NCBI RefSeq assembly: GCF_006539525.1
Contig: NZ_BJNE01000007.1
Location: forward strand, 99,962-163,961
From: Glutamicibacter nicotianae
GTDB lineage: Bacteria > Actinomycetota > Actinomycetes > Actinomycetales > Micrococcaceae
Reading direction: 5' to 3'
DNA length: 64,000 nucleotides
The notes under the pieces are model-generated. The model had not been told where the DNA came from and did no database searches. It saw only the letters and a list, made by a program, of their open reading frames with translations. Both the position numbers and the translations under genes were made by a program. The number at the start of each line of letters is the position of its first letter. The first letter of the stretch is position 1. Below, in pieces: positions 26,836 to 35,178 of this stretch.

Positions 26836-29514
26836 CTAGTGCGCGGCGTCGTGCCAGGTCCGGCCGATGCCCGGCTGGACATCCAGCGGCACCAGCAGGT
26901 CTGCTGCCTGTCCCATTTCGCGGGTCACCAGCTCCTGCACCGGTTCCAGCTCGCCCTCGGCGATCTCCAGGATGAGTTCGTCATGCACCTGCAAAAGCAT
27001 CCGGGACTTGTACCCGCCGTCTTCCAGGCCTTCGGCGATGCGCAGCATGGCCACCTTGACCAGGTCGGCGGCCGATCCCTGGATCGGGGCGTTCAGCGCG
27101 GCACGCTCGGCAATATCGCGCAGCCGGCGATCGGAGCTGTTCAGCTCCGGCAGGTAGCGCCGGCGGCCGAAGATGGTTTCGGTGTAGCCGTCCTTGCGGG
27201 CCTGGTCGACCACCGAGCGCAGGTAGGTGCGCACGGCGCCAAAGCGGTCGAAGTAGTCCTTCATGAGCTTGCGGGCCTCGTCCACGCCGATCTTCAGCTG
27301 CTTTGAGAGCCCGAAGCTGCTCAGCCCGTAGGCCAGGCCGTAGCTCATCGCCTTCACCTTGGAGCGCATCTCGCTGGTGACGTCTTCCGGCTCGACGTTG
27401 AACACGCGCGAACCGACGTAGCGGTGCAGGTCTTCGCCGTTCTGGTAGGCCTCGATCAGCCCTGCATCCTCGGAGAGGTGGGCCATGATGCGCATTTCGA
27501 TCTGCGAGTAGTCCACGGTCAGCAGGCTCTGGTAGCCCCCGCCGACCATGAACACGTCGCGGATGCGCCGGCCTTCTTCCGAACGCACGGGAATGTTCTG
27601 CAGGTTCGGGTTCAGGCTGGACAGGCGCCCGGTCGCGGCCACGGTCTGCGCATAGGTGGTGTGGATCCGGCCATCGTCGTGGGTGGCCTTGAGCAAGCCG
27701 TCGACGGTCTGGCGCAGCTTGATCGCATCGCGGTAGGCCATCAGCGCGACCAGGAACGGGTGCCCGGTCCTGACCAGCAGATCCTGCAGCGACTCGGCAT
27801 CGGTGGTGAAACCGGTCTTGATTTTCTTGGTGCGCGGCAAATCCAGTTCCTCGAACAGGACCACCTGCAGCTGCTTCGGGCTGGAGAGGTTGACCTCGTG
27901 GCCGATCGCGGTAAACGCGTCATTGGTCGCCTGGTCCACCTGTTCGGTGAAGTGGGCGCGCAGCTCGTTGAGCCTGTCCACGTCCACCGCGACGCCGGCG
28001 CGTTCCATCTCGAAGAGCACCGGAATCAGCGGCAGCTCCATCTCGGCGGCCAGCTTGTCTGCGTGCTTCTCCGCCAGCTTGGAGGCCAGGTAGGCGGAGA
28101 GGTCGTGGATGGCCTGCGCCTGGGCCAGGGCCGGTTCGGCCAGCTCGGAGGCCAGTCCCAGATCCAGTTCACCCTTCTTGGCCTGGTGTACCGGCACCGT
28201 GTACTTCAGGTGGTATTGCACCACGTCAACCAGGTCATGGCTGCGGCGATCGGGCTGGATCAGGTAGGCGCTGATCAGGGTGTCGTCCCTGATGCCGGCG
28301 ATCTCCAGCCCTCTTTCGATGAGCAGGTGCATGGCGGCCTTGGCGTCGTGGAAGAGCTTCGGGGCGTTCTCATCGGCGAGGAACTGCGCCAGCACGGCCT
28401 CGGTGGCCTGATCGAGGTCCGCCAGTTCCAGCCAGAGCGCTTCGGCGCCGCGGAACAGGGCCAGGCCCACGGCTTCGCCGCCAGCCACGGCGGGCTGGAT
28501 CGCGATGGCCGCGCCCTTCCCGGCCTCGATGAATCCGCGCAGCGCGTCGGCATCGGCGTCGAGCACCCGGGAGAATTCGGCAACCTCTGGCGCCGCTTCC
28601 TCTTCCTGGGCCGCGAACAGGTCGAACAGCCGCTTGCGCAGGGTGTTGAATTCCAGCGCGTCGAACAGGTTCTCGATCTCTTCGCGGTTCGGGGCTTCGA
28701 GTTCCATCTCATCGAGCGTGACCGGCAGTTCCAGGTCGTGCTTGAGCTGGTTCAACCGGCGGTTGCGGGTCACATTGTCCACATGCTCGCGCAGGGAGTC
28801 GCCGACCTTGCCCTTGATGTTCTCGATGTTCTCCAGGATCCCGGCGAGGTCCCCGTAGAGGTTGATCCATTTCGCGGCGGTCTTCGGTCCCACGCCCGGC
28901 ACGCCTGGCAGGTTGTCGGCGGTTTCGCCCACTAGCGCGGCCAAATCCGAGTAGCGCTCAGGGCGCACGAAGTACTTGGCTTCCACCGCGGCGGCATCCA
29001 TCGGCGGGATATCGCTGATGCCCTTTTTCGGGTACAGCACCAGGGTCTTGTCGGTGATCAGCTGGAACGCGTCGCGGTCGCCGGAAACCACCAGCACGTT
29101 GAACCCGGCTTCTTCGCCCTGGGTGGCCAGCGTGGCCAGGATGTCGTCGGCCTCGAAGCTTTCCAAGGTGATCGAAGGGATGTTCATCGCCTTCATGACC
29201 TCTTTGATCAGGTCGATCTGCCCGTAGAACTCTTCGGGGGTCTTATTGCGTCCGCCCTTGTACTCGGTGTACTCCAGCGAGCGGAACGTCGGGGTGTCCA
29301 AGTCGAAGGCCACCGCAACGTGGCTGGGCTTTTGCTGGCGGATCATCGTCAGCAGCATCGACACGAACCCGTGCACTGCATTGGTGTGCTGGCCGGTGCT
29401 TGTTGCGAAGTTCTCTGCAGGCAGCGCATAGAACGCGCGGAATGCCATGGAGTGTCCGTCGATGATCAGCAGTCTCTTGTCCGACGAAGCAGTCGGTTTG
29501 GTTGTTTCGCTCAC
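26836..29514 (-). CDS. polA: DNA polymerase I
   Basis: Repair and Okazaki-fragment polymerase, 892 residues from the GTG at 29514 (VSETTKPTASSDKRLL). The 5'-3' exonuclease domain (about 1-300) has LIIDGHSMAFRAFYALP, VVSGDRDAFQL, and the helix-hairpin-helix GVPGVGPKTAAKW. The central 3'-5' exonuclease fold (about 320-500) lacks obvious DEDD residues, as in other actinobacteria. The polymerase has motif A VDYSQIEMRIMAH, motif B RSKVKAMSYGLAYG and motif C LLQVHDELILE. An ATG at 29535 (MATRLSG) would add 7 residues and overlap the divergent thioesterase start. Confidence 0.97.
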   Translation of the reverse strand: MSETTKPTASSDKRLLIIDGHSMAFRAFYALPAENFATSTGQHTNAVHGFVSMLLTMIRQQKPSHVAVAFDLDTPTFRSLEYTEYKGGRNKTPEEFYGQIDLIKEVMKAMNIPSITLESFEADDILATLATQGEEAGFNVLVVSGDRDAFQLITDKTLVLYPKKGISDIPPMDAAAVEAKYFVRPERYSDLAALVGETADNLPGVPGVGPKTAAKWINLYGDLAGILENIENIKGKVGDSLREHVDNVTRNRRLNQLKHDLELPVTLDEMELEAPNREEIENLFDALEFNTLRKRLFDLFAAQEEEAAPEVAEFSRVLDADADALRGFIEAGKGAAIAIQPAVAGGEAVGLALFRGAEALWLELADLDQATEAVLAQFLADENAPKLFHDAKAAMHLLIERGLEIAGIRDDTLISAYLIQPDRRSHDLVDVVQYHLKYTVPVHQAKKGELDLGLASELAEPALAQAQAIHDLSAYLASKLAEKHADKLAAEMELPLIPVLFEMERAGVAVDVDRLNELRAHFTEQVDQATNDAFTAIGHEVNLSSPKQLQVVLFEELDLPRTKKIKTGFTTDAESLQDLLVRTGHPFLVALMAYRDAIKLRQTVDGLLKATHDDGRIHTTYAQTVAATGRLSSLNPNLQNIPVRSEEGRRIRDVFMVGGGYQSLLTVDYSQIEMRIMAHLSEDAGLIEAYQNGEDLHRYVGSRVFNVEPEDVTSEMRSKVKAMSYGLAYGLSSFGLSKQLKIGVDEARKLMKDYFDRFGAVRTYLRSVVDQARKDGYTETIFGRRRYLPELNSSDRRLRDIAERAALNAPIQGSAADLVKVAMLRIAEGLEDGGYKSRMLLQVHDELILEIAEGELEPVQELVTREMGQAADLLVPLDVQPGIGRTWHDAAH

Positions 29515-29533
29515 ACCTGAAAGCCTAGTTGCC

Positions 29534-30016
29534 ATGAGCGACAATTTCACTTCTCAAACCACGCAATCTTCGGCACATCCGTTTGCCGCGCAGCTATCGC
29601 GCCATGGCATCCCCGAAACCATGTGGCCCCACCTGCGGCAGAATGGCGTGGGCGAGCTGGTGGAGAAATTGGACATCGTCTTCACCGAGTTCGAAACCCA
29701 GCGCGTGGCGGCCACGATGCCGGTGGCGGGCAATACCCAGGTCTATGGGATCCTGCATGGTGGCGCGTCTGCAGCGCTGGCCGAAACCCTCGGTTCGATG
29801 GCGGCCGCGCTGCATGGTGCGGGCCGTGCTAACCCGGTCGGCGTTGATTTGAACATCACCCACCACAAGGCCGGCCGTTCAGGGGTTGTCACCGGGGTAT
29901 GCACGCCGGTGCATTTGGGCCGCAGCAGCACCTGCCATGAGATCGTGATCAGCGATGAGCAGGGCCAGCGGGTAGCCACCGCCCGCATCACCAACATGCT
30001 GCTGCCCGTCGACTAG
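29534..30016 (+). CDS. PaaI-family hotdog thioesterase
   Basis: A 160-residue acyl-CoA thioesterase of the hotdog fold. Key features are VAGNTQVYGILHGGASAALA (about residues 66-85; the HGGA region at the helix start), VDLNITHHKAGRSGVVTG and ARITNMLLPVD at the end. The substrate is probably an aromatic or medium-chain acyl-CoA but is not shown. The ATG at 29534 lies 19 nt from the polA start on the other strand, so its promoter must overlap polA. Confidence 0.9.
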   Translation: MSDNFTSQTTQSSAHPFAAQLSRHGIPETMWPHLRQNGVGELVEKLDIVFTEFETQRVAATMPVAGNTQVYGILHGGASAALAETLGSMAAALHGAGRANPVGVDLNITHHKAGRSGVVTGVCTPVHLGRSSTCHEIVISDEQGQRVATARITNMLLPVD

Positions 30017-30095
30017 CAATCCGTGCAAGCGGCGCTCCGGGCAAGCCGTGCATTTCTGGAGCGCCGCCGCGTTTTCGGCCGGGCTCCGGCGCCGC

Positions 30096-30641
30096 CTAGC
30101 CGATCGCGTAGCGCGAGAGGACGATGTCCGCTCCCAGGTCGGTGACCTCCAGGGAGGAGAGCTGCGTGCTGATCGCGCGGCCGAAGAGATTCGCCCCGCC
30201 GCCGAGCACTTCCGGAACGGTGACCAGCAGCAGCTCATCGAGCGCATCGGCCTCGACGAAGGCACCGGCCAGGTCGGCTCCGCCGACCACCCACACGTCG
30301 CCAGCCCCTGCGCTTTGGGCGATGTCCTGGCTCCAGAAGCCCACCTCGCCGCGGATGAAGGTCAGGTCCGCTCCGGGCAGTGTCGGCAGTTCATGGTGGG
30401 TGAAGACCCATACCGGCTTGTCGCCGAACACCCACGGCACGGATCCCTCTGTGGCGTCGCGGACGATGTTCTCATAGGTCTTGCCGCCGATCACTACGGC
30501 GCCGACGGTCTCGAAGAACTCGTCGAAATGCTTTTTCACTCCCGGCTGCGAGGCATAGGGCGTGAACCATTGCACGCTGCCGTTGCGATCGGCGATAAAA
30601 CCATCGATGGAGGCACCCACGTAGTACTTGAAGCTAGTCAT
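30096..30641 (-). CDS. Dihydrofolate-reductase-fold protein (RibD C-terminal-like)
   Basis: A 181-residue reductase-family protein. It begins SFKYYVGASIDGFIADRNGS, typical of the stand-alone RibD-C/DHFR-like group (YwjB, YyaP). GAVVIGGKTYENIV and DVWVVGGADLAGAFVEADALDE are the NADPH-binding strands. It is unlikely to be the main DHFR. Its neighbours give no pathway. The ATG at 30641 is clear. Confidence 0.88.
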   Translation of the reverse strand: MTSFKYYVGASIDGFIADRNGSVQWFTPYASQPGVKKHFDEFFETVGAVVIGGKTYENIVRDATEGSVPWVFGDKPVWVFTHHELPTLPGADLTFIRGEVGFWSQDIAQSAGAGDVWVVGGADLAGAFVEADALDELLLVTVPEVLGGGANLFGRAISTQLSSLEVTDLGADIVLSRYAIG

Positions 30642-30735
30642 GGCTCCAGTCTAGGGGTGCCTCCATCGAAGGCGATATCAAGTTGGCCGGGGAGCCCGGA
30701 TTCGTGTCGGATCCGCCGGATGCCGAGCGCAGGTC

Positions 30736-30984
30736 CTAGTGGCTTGAGGAGATGCCCAGGATGGCCTCGCTCAGCTGCGGCACGATCAGCACGACGCCCA
30801 AGGCGACGATCAGTCCGCACACCACGAAGCAGGCGTAGGCGCCGGCCTTGCTCACGCCCTGGCTGCGGCCGCCATCCTTGGCAACCGCAAGCAGGCGGAC
30901 TCCGAAGGAGTAGGCGGCCACAATGGCCAACGCGGCAACCCACGTGACGACGGCGACGACCAGGAATGCTGTCCAGTCGATCAT
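30736..30984 (-). CDS. Small membrane protein co-transcribed with the PiT transporter
   Basis: An 82-residue protein with a helix at about residues 5-30 (TAFLVVAVVTWVAALAIVAA) and a second at about 52-72, separated by a short charged loop (AKDGGRSQGVSK). Its ATG overlaps the transporter stop by 4 nt (ATGA), so the two are translationally coupled. I recognise no domain. A role with phosphate transport is inferred from the coupling only. Confidence 0.75.
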   Translation of the reverse strand: MIDWTAFLVVAVVTWVAALAIVAAYSFGVRLLAVAKDGGRSQGVSKAGAYACFVVCGLIVALGVVLIVPQLSEAILGISSSH

Positions 30985-32213
30985 GAATTATCAGCTTCCT
31001 TCTGCGTGGCGGCGGCCCTGGCCTGCTTGGCTTCCGCCTTGGCCTTGGCGCGGCGTTCCTTCTTGGACAGGATATTCACGGCTGCGCCGGAGTTGTCGAT
31101 GTCGGAGATGTTCGACTCGTGGTCATGCGGCTGCTTGCGCGAGATGAACCAGATGGCCAGCATCGCACCGGTACCAGCGACAGCGACGATCACGATGCCG
31201 ATGTTGCCCAGGTGGGTGATGGCGGCGGCGATGCCGCCGACAATGCCGGCAGCCGGCAGGGTGAACAGCCAGCCCAGGGCGATTCGACCGGCGGTGCCCC
31301 AGCGGACTTCGCCGCCCTTGCGGCCCATGCCCGAACCGATCACCGAGCCGGAAGCCACCTGGGTGGTCGACAGCGCGAAGCCCAGGTGCGAGGAGGTCAG
31401 GATCGCCGAAGCGGTGGACATCTCGGCGGCGAAGCCCTGCGCAGGCTTCACGTCGGTCAGGCCCGATCCCATGGTGGCGATGATGCGCCAGCCGCCAGTG
31501 TAGGTGCCCAGTGCGATGGCGAACGCACAAGTGGCGACCACCCAGAACTGCACTCCGGAGTCGGAATCCTGCAGGCCCGAAGCCACCAGGGTCAGGGTGA
31601 TGATGCCCATGGTCTTCTGCGCATCGTTGGTGCCGTGCGACAGCGCGACCAGCGAGGAGGAGAAGATCTGGCCGTAGCGGAAACCGCCACGCTTCGGCGA
31701 GGCTCCGTTTTCACGCTTGGTGATGGCGTACGCCAGCTTGGTGCACAGGTATGCGGAGATGCCCGCGATCAGCGGCGCGCAGATGGCCGGGAGCAGCACC
31801 TTGGACAGCAGCACGCTGTAGTTCACCGATGCGAACCCCGCACCGACGATCGCGGCGCCAACGAGGCCGCCGAACAGTGCGTGGGAAGAGCTCGATGGCA
31901 GGCCCAGCAGCCAGGTGAACAGGTTCCAGATCACGGCACCCATCAGGCCCGCGAAGATCATCGCCGGGCCGATCGCTACGCCCGTGGTCGGGTCTTCGTT
32001 GATGATGCCGCCTGAAATGGTCTTCGCTACCTCGGTGGAGAGGAAAGCGCCGACGAGGTTCAGAATTGCGGCGAGGGCAACAGCCTTCTTAGGGGAAATT
32101 GCTCCGGTTGCGATTGGAGTGGCCATCGCATTGGCCGTGTCATGGAAACCATTGGTGAAGTCGAAAAACAACGCCAAGGCAATGACCAGGACGACGATAA
32201 GCGTCAAATCCAT
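30981..32213 (-). CDS. pit: PiT-family inorganic phosphate transporter
   Basis: A 410-residue multi-pass phosphate (or metal-phosphate) permease. Both halves carry the family repeat: DFTNGFHDTANAMATPIATG near the N-terminus and ALSHGTNDAQKTMGI in the second half. About ten hydrophobic helices are visible, with a long charged C-terminal tail (KKERRAKAKAEAKQARAAAT). The start is the ATG at 32213; upstream in-frame sequence is leader. A probable PHO box and promoter lie at 32321-32410. Confidence 0.94.
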   Translation of the reverse strand: MDLTLIVVLVIALALFFDFTNGFHDTANAMATPIATGAISPKKAVALAAILNLVGAFLSTEVAKTISGGIINEDPTTGVAIGPAMIFAGLMGAVIWNLFTWLLGLPSSSSHALFGGLVGAAIVGAGFASVNYSVLLSKVLLPAICAPLIAGISAYLCTKLAYAITKRENGASPKRGGFRYGQIFSSSLVALSHGTNDAQKTMGIITLTLVASGLQDSDSGVQFWVVATCAFAIALGTYTGGWRIIATMGSGLTDVKPAQGFAAEMSTASAILTSSHLGFALSTTQVASGSVIGSGMGRKGGEVRWGTAGRIALGWLFTLPAAGIVGGIAAAITHLGNIGIVIVAVAGTGAMLAIWFISRKQPHDHESNISDIDNSGAAVNILSKKERRAKAKAEAKQARAAATQKEADNS

Positions 32214-32320
32214 TGAATACCAGCCTGAGGGGTCGAACGGCAAGGAAAAGTGAACGGGCCATGAAGAAGGGTCCTGCGGAGGGTAATGGCGTGCGGGTCT
32301 TCGTTCTCGGCGCAATTTCC

Positions 32321-32348
32321 ATCTTAGGCCTACCACGCAGTACGTCAA
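32321..32348 (-). promoter_or_regulatory. Promoter of the PiT transporter gene
   Basis: TTGACG (32348-32343), a 16-nt spacer and TAAGAT (32326-32321) read toward the transporter. Transcription would start near 32313, about 100 nt before the ATG. Confidence 0.6.
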
Positions 32349-32377
32349 TCCAGGATTGCAACCCCATTCAGCGGAAA

Positions 32378-32410
32378 AAAGGGTGAACAAAGGGTTACGG
32401 AATGGTGAAC
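32378..32410 (-). promoter_or_regulatory. Probable PHO box (PhoP site), three 11-nt direct repeats
   Basis: Reading toward the transporter, GTTCACCATTC, CGTAACCCTTT and GTTCACCCTTT follow with an exact 11-nt period. The GTTCACC unit at 11-nt spacing is the hallmark of the Streptomyces-type PhoP box. It ends 30 nt upstream of the -35, a sensible activator position. The middle unit matches less well. Confidence 0.65.
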
Positions 32411-32453
32411 GCCCAGTCGAACGCCGTTCCAGCCGGTCGAGGGCATAAAAAAT

Positions 32454-32483
32454 GTGCGCCAAACCATACGTGGTTTGGCGCAC
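32454..32483 (-). terminator. Rho-independent terminator of pdtaR
   Basis: GTGCGCCAAACCA (32454-32466) and TGGTTTGGCGCAC (32471-32483) form a perfect 13-bp stem with a 4-nt loop. ATTTTTTATG follows on the minus strand. Confidence 0.9.
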
Positions 32484-32503
32484 ACTCTTGTGGCTGGCGG
32501 TGC

Positions 32504-33121
32504 CTACTTGACCTGGTCGACGACCGTCTCGGCGACCTGGCGCATGCTCAAGCGGCGATCCATGGAGGTTTTCTGGATCCAGCGGAACGCTTCCGGCTCG
32601 GTCAGGCCCATCTTGGTGATGAGCAGCGACTTGGCGCGGTCCACCAGCTTGCGGGTTTCGAACTGCTCGGCCAGGTTGCTGACTTCTTCTTCCAGCGCGC
32701 GCAGTTCGTCATTGCGGGAAATCGCGATTTCGATTGCCGGGGTGAGGTCTGCAGGGGTGAACGGCTTGACCACGTAGGCCATGGCCCCGGCTTCGCGGGC
32801 GCGCTCCACCAGTTCCTTCTGGCTGAAGGCGGTCAGCAGGACCACCGGGGCGATGCGTTCCTTGACGATGGCTTCGGCGGCGGTAATGCCGTCCACGACC
32901 GGCATCTTCACGTCCATGAGCACCAGGTCGGGCTTCAGCTCGCGGGCCTTTTCCAGAGCCGCCTGGCCGTTGTCGGCTTCGGCGACGACGTCGTAGCCCT
33001 CGGAGCGGAGGATTTCGACGATGTCCAGGCGGATCAGGGTTTCGTCCTCGGCAACGACCACGCGACGCGGAGTGGTTTGCACCTCGGATGGGATGCGGGT
33101 GATTTCAGGTAGTTCGCTCAT
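32504..33121 (-). CDS. pdtaR: ANTAR-domain response regulator, PdtaR type
   Basis: A 205-residue two-component regulator. The receiver domain (about residues 20-135) has the acidic pair VVAEDETLIRLD, the phospho-acceptor in LVLMDVKMPVVDG, and the switch Thr in LLTAFSQ and Lys in VVKPF. The C-terminal ANTAR RNA-binding domain (about 145-200) reads RKLVDRAKSLLITKMGLTEP then EAFRWIQKTSMDRRLSM. It is the orthologue type of mycobacterial Rv1626/PdtaR, which works through transcript antitermination. Its usual histidine kinase (PdtaS) is not adjacent. It is followed by a strong terminator. Confidence 0.93.
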   Translation of the reverse strand: MSELPEITRIPSEVQTTPRRVVVAEDETLIRLDIVEILRSEGYDVVAEADNGQAALEKARELKPDLVLMDVKMPVVDGITAAEAIVKERIAPVVLLTAFSQKELVERAREAGAMAYVVKPFTPADLTPAIEIAISRNDELRALEEEVSNLAEQFETRKLVDRAKSLLITKMGLTEPEAFRWIQKTSMDRRLSMRQVAETVVDQVK

Positions 33122-33310
33122 TGGCGCCTTCCTCCATGGTCAGAGTTCCTGCCCGCTGCGCGGGCGGCATCTAGGTGGTTTAGGTTCAGCGAAGCCACGT
33201 TGCCTCGGTTTCACTTCTAAGCCTACTGGCATGTACTCTTGTTCAGGCGAAGACGCGAGGATCCTGATTAGGAAATCTGGAAAACCTCTAGTAAAGTAGT
33301 CAAAGTGCCA

Positions 33311-33395
33311 GCCCAAGTGGCGGAATCGGTAGACGCGCCGCACTCAAAATGCGGTATCGAAAGATGTGTGGGTTCGAGTCCCACCTTGGGCACCA
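33311..33395 (+). tRNA. tRNA-Leu (anticodon CAA)
   Basis: A class II tRNA with long variable arm. Acceptor GCCCAAG pairs with CTTGGGC. The anticodon loop is CTCAAAA with CAA at 33345-33347, reading UUG. The T-loop GGTTCGAGTCC is standard and the 3' CCA is encoded. Confidence 0.97.
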
Positions 33396-33400
33396 GCTTC

Positions 33401-33443
33401 AAGGCCGTTGGGTCGGAAATATTTCCGGTCCAACGGCCTTTTT
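33401..33443 (+). terminator. Terminator after tRNA-Leu
   Basis: AAGGCCGTTGG and its complement CCAACGGCCTT flank a loop that contains a smaller stem (GGAAATATTTCC). TTTTT follows on the plus strand. Confidence 0.85.
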
Positions 33444-33580
33444 CGCGCCCCCGGCCGATGGGTTGTCGATTGGCTGTGCTCGAGTTCACAACCCGCATTC
33501 GCCGGCCCAAGCAGAATCCGCCCTGCCCCAGCTTCTGGGACAGGACGGATCGATACGCTTGGGCTAGAGGGTAGCGGCGA

Positions 33581-35092
33581 CTACAGGTTCTTCGGAGCCG
33601 AGACGTTCTCCGGATCCCACGGACCAACCTTCTCGCGTGCAGGCATCGGCTTGCCATCGACCAGCTGGCCGGCATCTGCCAGGTCGCCGATCTTGTGCAC
33701 GCGCAGCGAGTTGGTCGAGCCGGCCTGCCCTGGAGGGGAACCGGCTGCGATGCAGACCAGGTCGTTGAGGTCAGCCAGTCCCTCGGAGAGCAAAGCTTCG
33801 TCCACTTGGGCAGTCATCTTGTCGGTGTGATCGGCGTAGGCCACCAAGCGTGCCTGCACACCCCACATCAGGGTCATGATGTTGTAGGTCTGCTGCAGCG
33901 GGGTGAAGGCCAGCACCGGCTTCTTCGGGCGCAGCCGCGACAGGCGCCGCGCCGAGTCGCCGGACTGGGTGAAGGCCACTATGTACTTCGCATCGAGCTG
34001 ATCGGCGATTTCCACTGCGGCGCGGGTGATCGCACCGCCGCGGGTCTTCGGCTTGGAGCCCAGGCGTGGAATGCGATCCAGTCCGTGCTCTTCGGTCGAA
34101 GAGATGATCCGCGACATGGTCTCCACCGTTTCCACCGCGTACTCGCCTACGGAGGTCTCTCCCGAGAGCATGACCGCGTCGGCACCGTCGAGCACCGCGT
34201 TGGCGCAGTCCGAAGCCTCGGCACGGGTCGGGGTTGGCGATTCGATCATCGATTCAAGCACCTGGGTGGCGACGATGACCGGCTTCGCCCAGCGGCGAGC
34301 CAGCTCGACCGCACGCTTCTGCACCAGTGGAACTTCTTCCAATGGCAACTCGACGCCCAAGTCGCCTCGGGCGACCATGATCGCGTCGAAGGCGTTGACG
34401 ATTTCTTCCAGTGCCGCCACGGCCTGCGGCTTCTCGATCTTGGCGATGACCGGCACACGGCGGCCTTCTTCGTCCATGATCTCGTGGACACGCTGGATGT
34501 CTTCGGCGTTGCGCACGAAGGACAGGGCGACCATGTCGATGCCGGCACGGATGGCCCAGCGCAGGTCGTCCTCATCCTTTTCGCTCAGCGCCGGAACGTT
34601 CACCGCGACGCCTGGCAGGTTGATGCCCTTGTTGTTGGACACTTCGCCGCCCACGACGACCTCGGAGCGCACGGTCTTCTCGTCGACCGCAATGGCCTTG
34701 AGCTTGACCTTGCCGTCGTTGATCAGCAGGAAGTCGCCTGGCTGCACATCGCTGGGAAGTCCCTTGAAGGTGGTCGAGCACAGGTTCCTGGTGCCTTCGA
34801 TGTCCTCGATGGTGATGGTGAATTCCTCACCGGCCTCGAGGATGTACTTGGCGTTGTCCTTGAAGCGGCCGAGGCGGATCTTCGGACCCTGCAGGTCGGC
34901 GAAGATGCCGACAGCACGGCCTACCTCTGCGGCCGCATTGCGCACATTCGCCAGGGATTGCGCGTGCATGGAGTGGTCTCCATGGCTCATGTTCAAGCGG
35001 GCGACGTCCACGCCCGCCTTCAGTACCGCTACAGTGTTTTCATAACTTGCCAGGGCCGGGCCCCAGGTTGCCACAATCTTTGCGCGTCTCAT
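33581..35092 (-). CDS. pyk: Pyruvate kinase
   Basis: Final step of glycolysis: phosphoenolpyruvate plus ADP to pyruvate plus ATP. It has 503 residues, the normal bacterial length. LNMSHGDHSMHAQ, VIAKIEKPQAVAALEEI (active-site Lys), and VARGDLGVELPLEEVP are the catalytic segments, and MLSGETSVGEYAVETV is the signature. The C-terminal allosteric domain is present; there is no extra PEP-utiliser domain. The start is ATG 35092 (MRRAKIVATWGPAL); a longer frame upstream is not family-like. The gltBD terminator lies upstream. Confidence 0.97.
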   Translation of the reverse strand: MRRAKIVATWGPALASYENTVAVLKAGVDVARLNMSHGDHSMHAQSLANVRNAAAEVGRAVGIFADLQGPKIRLGRFKDNAKYILEAGEEFTITIEDIEGTRNLCSTTFKGLPSDVQPGDFLLINDGKVKLKAIAVDEKTVRSEVVVGGEVSNNKGINLPGVAVNVPALSEKDEDDLRWAIRAGIDMVALSFVRNAEDIQRVHEIMDEEGRRVPVIAKIEKPQAVAALEEIVNAFDAIMVARGDLGVELPLEEVPLVQKRAVELARRWAKPVIVATQVLESMIESPTPTRAEASDCANAVLDGADAVMLSGETSVGEYAVETVETMSRIISSTEEHGLDRIPRLGSKPKTRGGAITRAAVEIADQLDAKYIVAFTQSGDSARRLSRLRPKKPVLAFTPLQQTYNIMTLMWGVQARLVAYADHTDKMTAQVDEALLSEGLADLNDLVCIAAGSPPGQAGSTNSLRVHKIGDLADAGQLVDGKPMPAREKVGPWDPENVSAPKNL

Positions 35093-35129
35093 TCCGTCAG
35101 CCAAATGCCTTTCATGTTCACATAGGCAA

Positions 35130-35164
35130 AATGCGGCCCACCCGGTTTCCGGGTGCGCCGCATT
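35130..35164 (-). terminator. Terminator of the gltBD operon
   Basis: AATGCGGC... (35130 on) and ...GCCGCATT (to 35164) flank ACCCGG/CCGGGT, separated by internal mismatches. TTTTGCC follows on the minus strand, just after the gltD stop. Confidence 0.8.
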
Positions 35165-35178
35165 CAAGCCTATGTCAC

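Noticed and set aside
33311..33443. Possible integration site at tRNA-Leu
   Set aside because: No integrase and no repeat of the tRNA 3' end was seen; a normal terminator follows.
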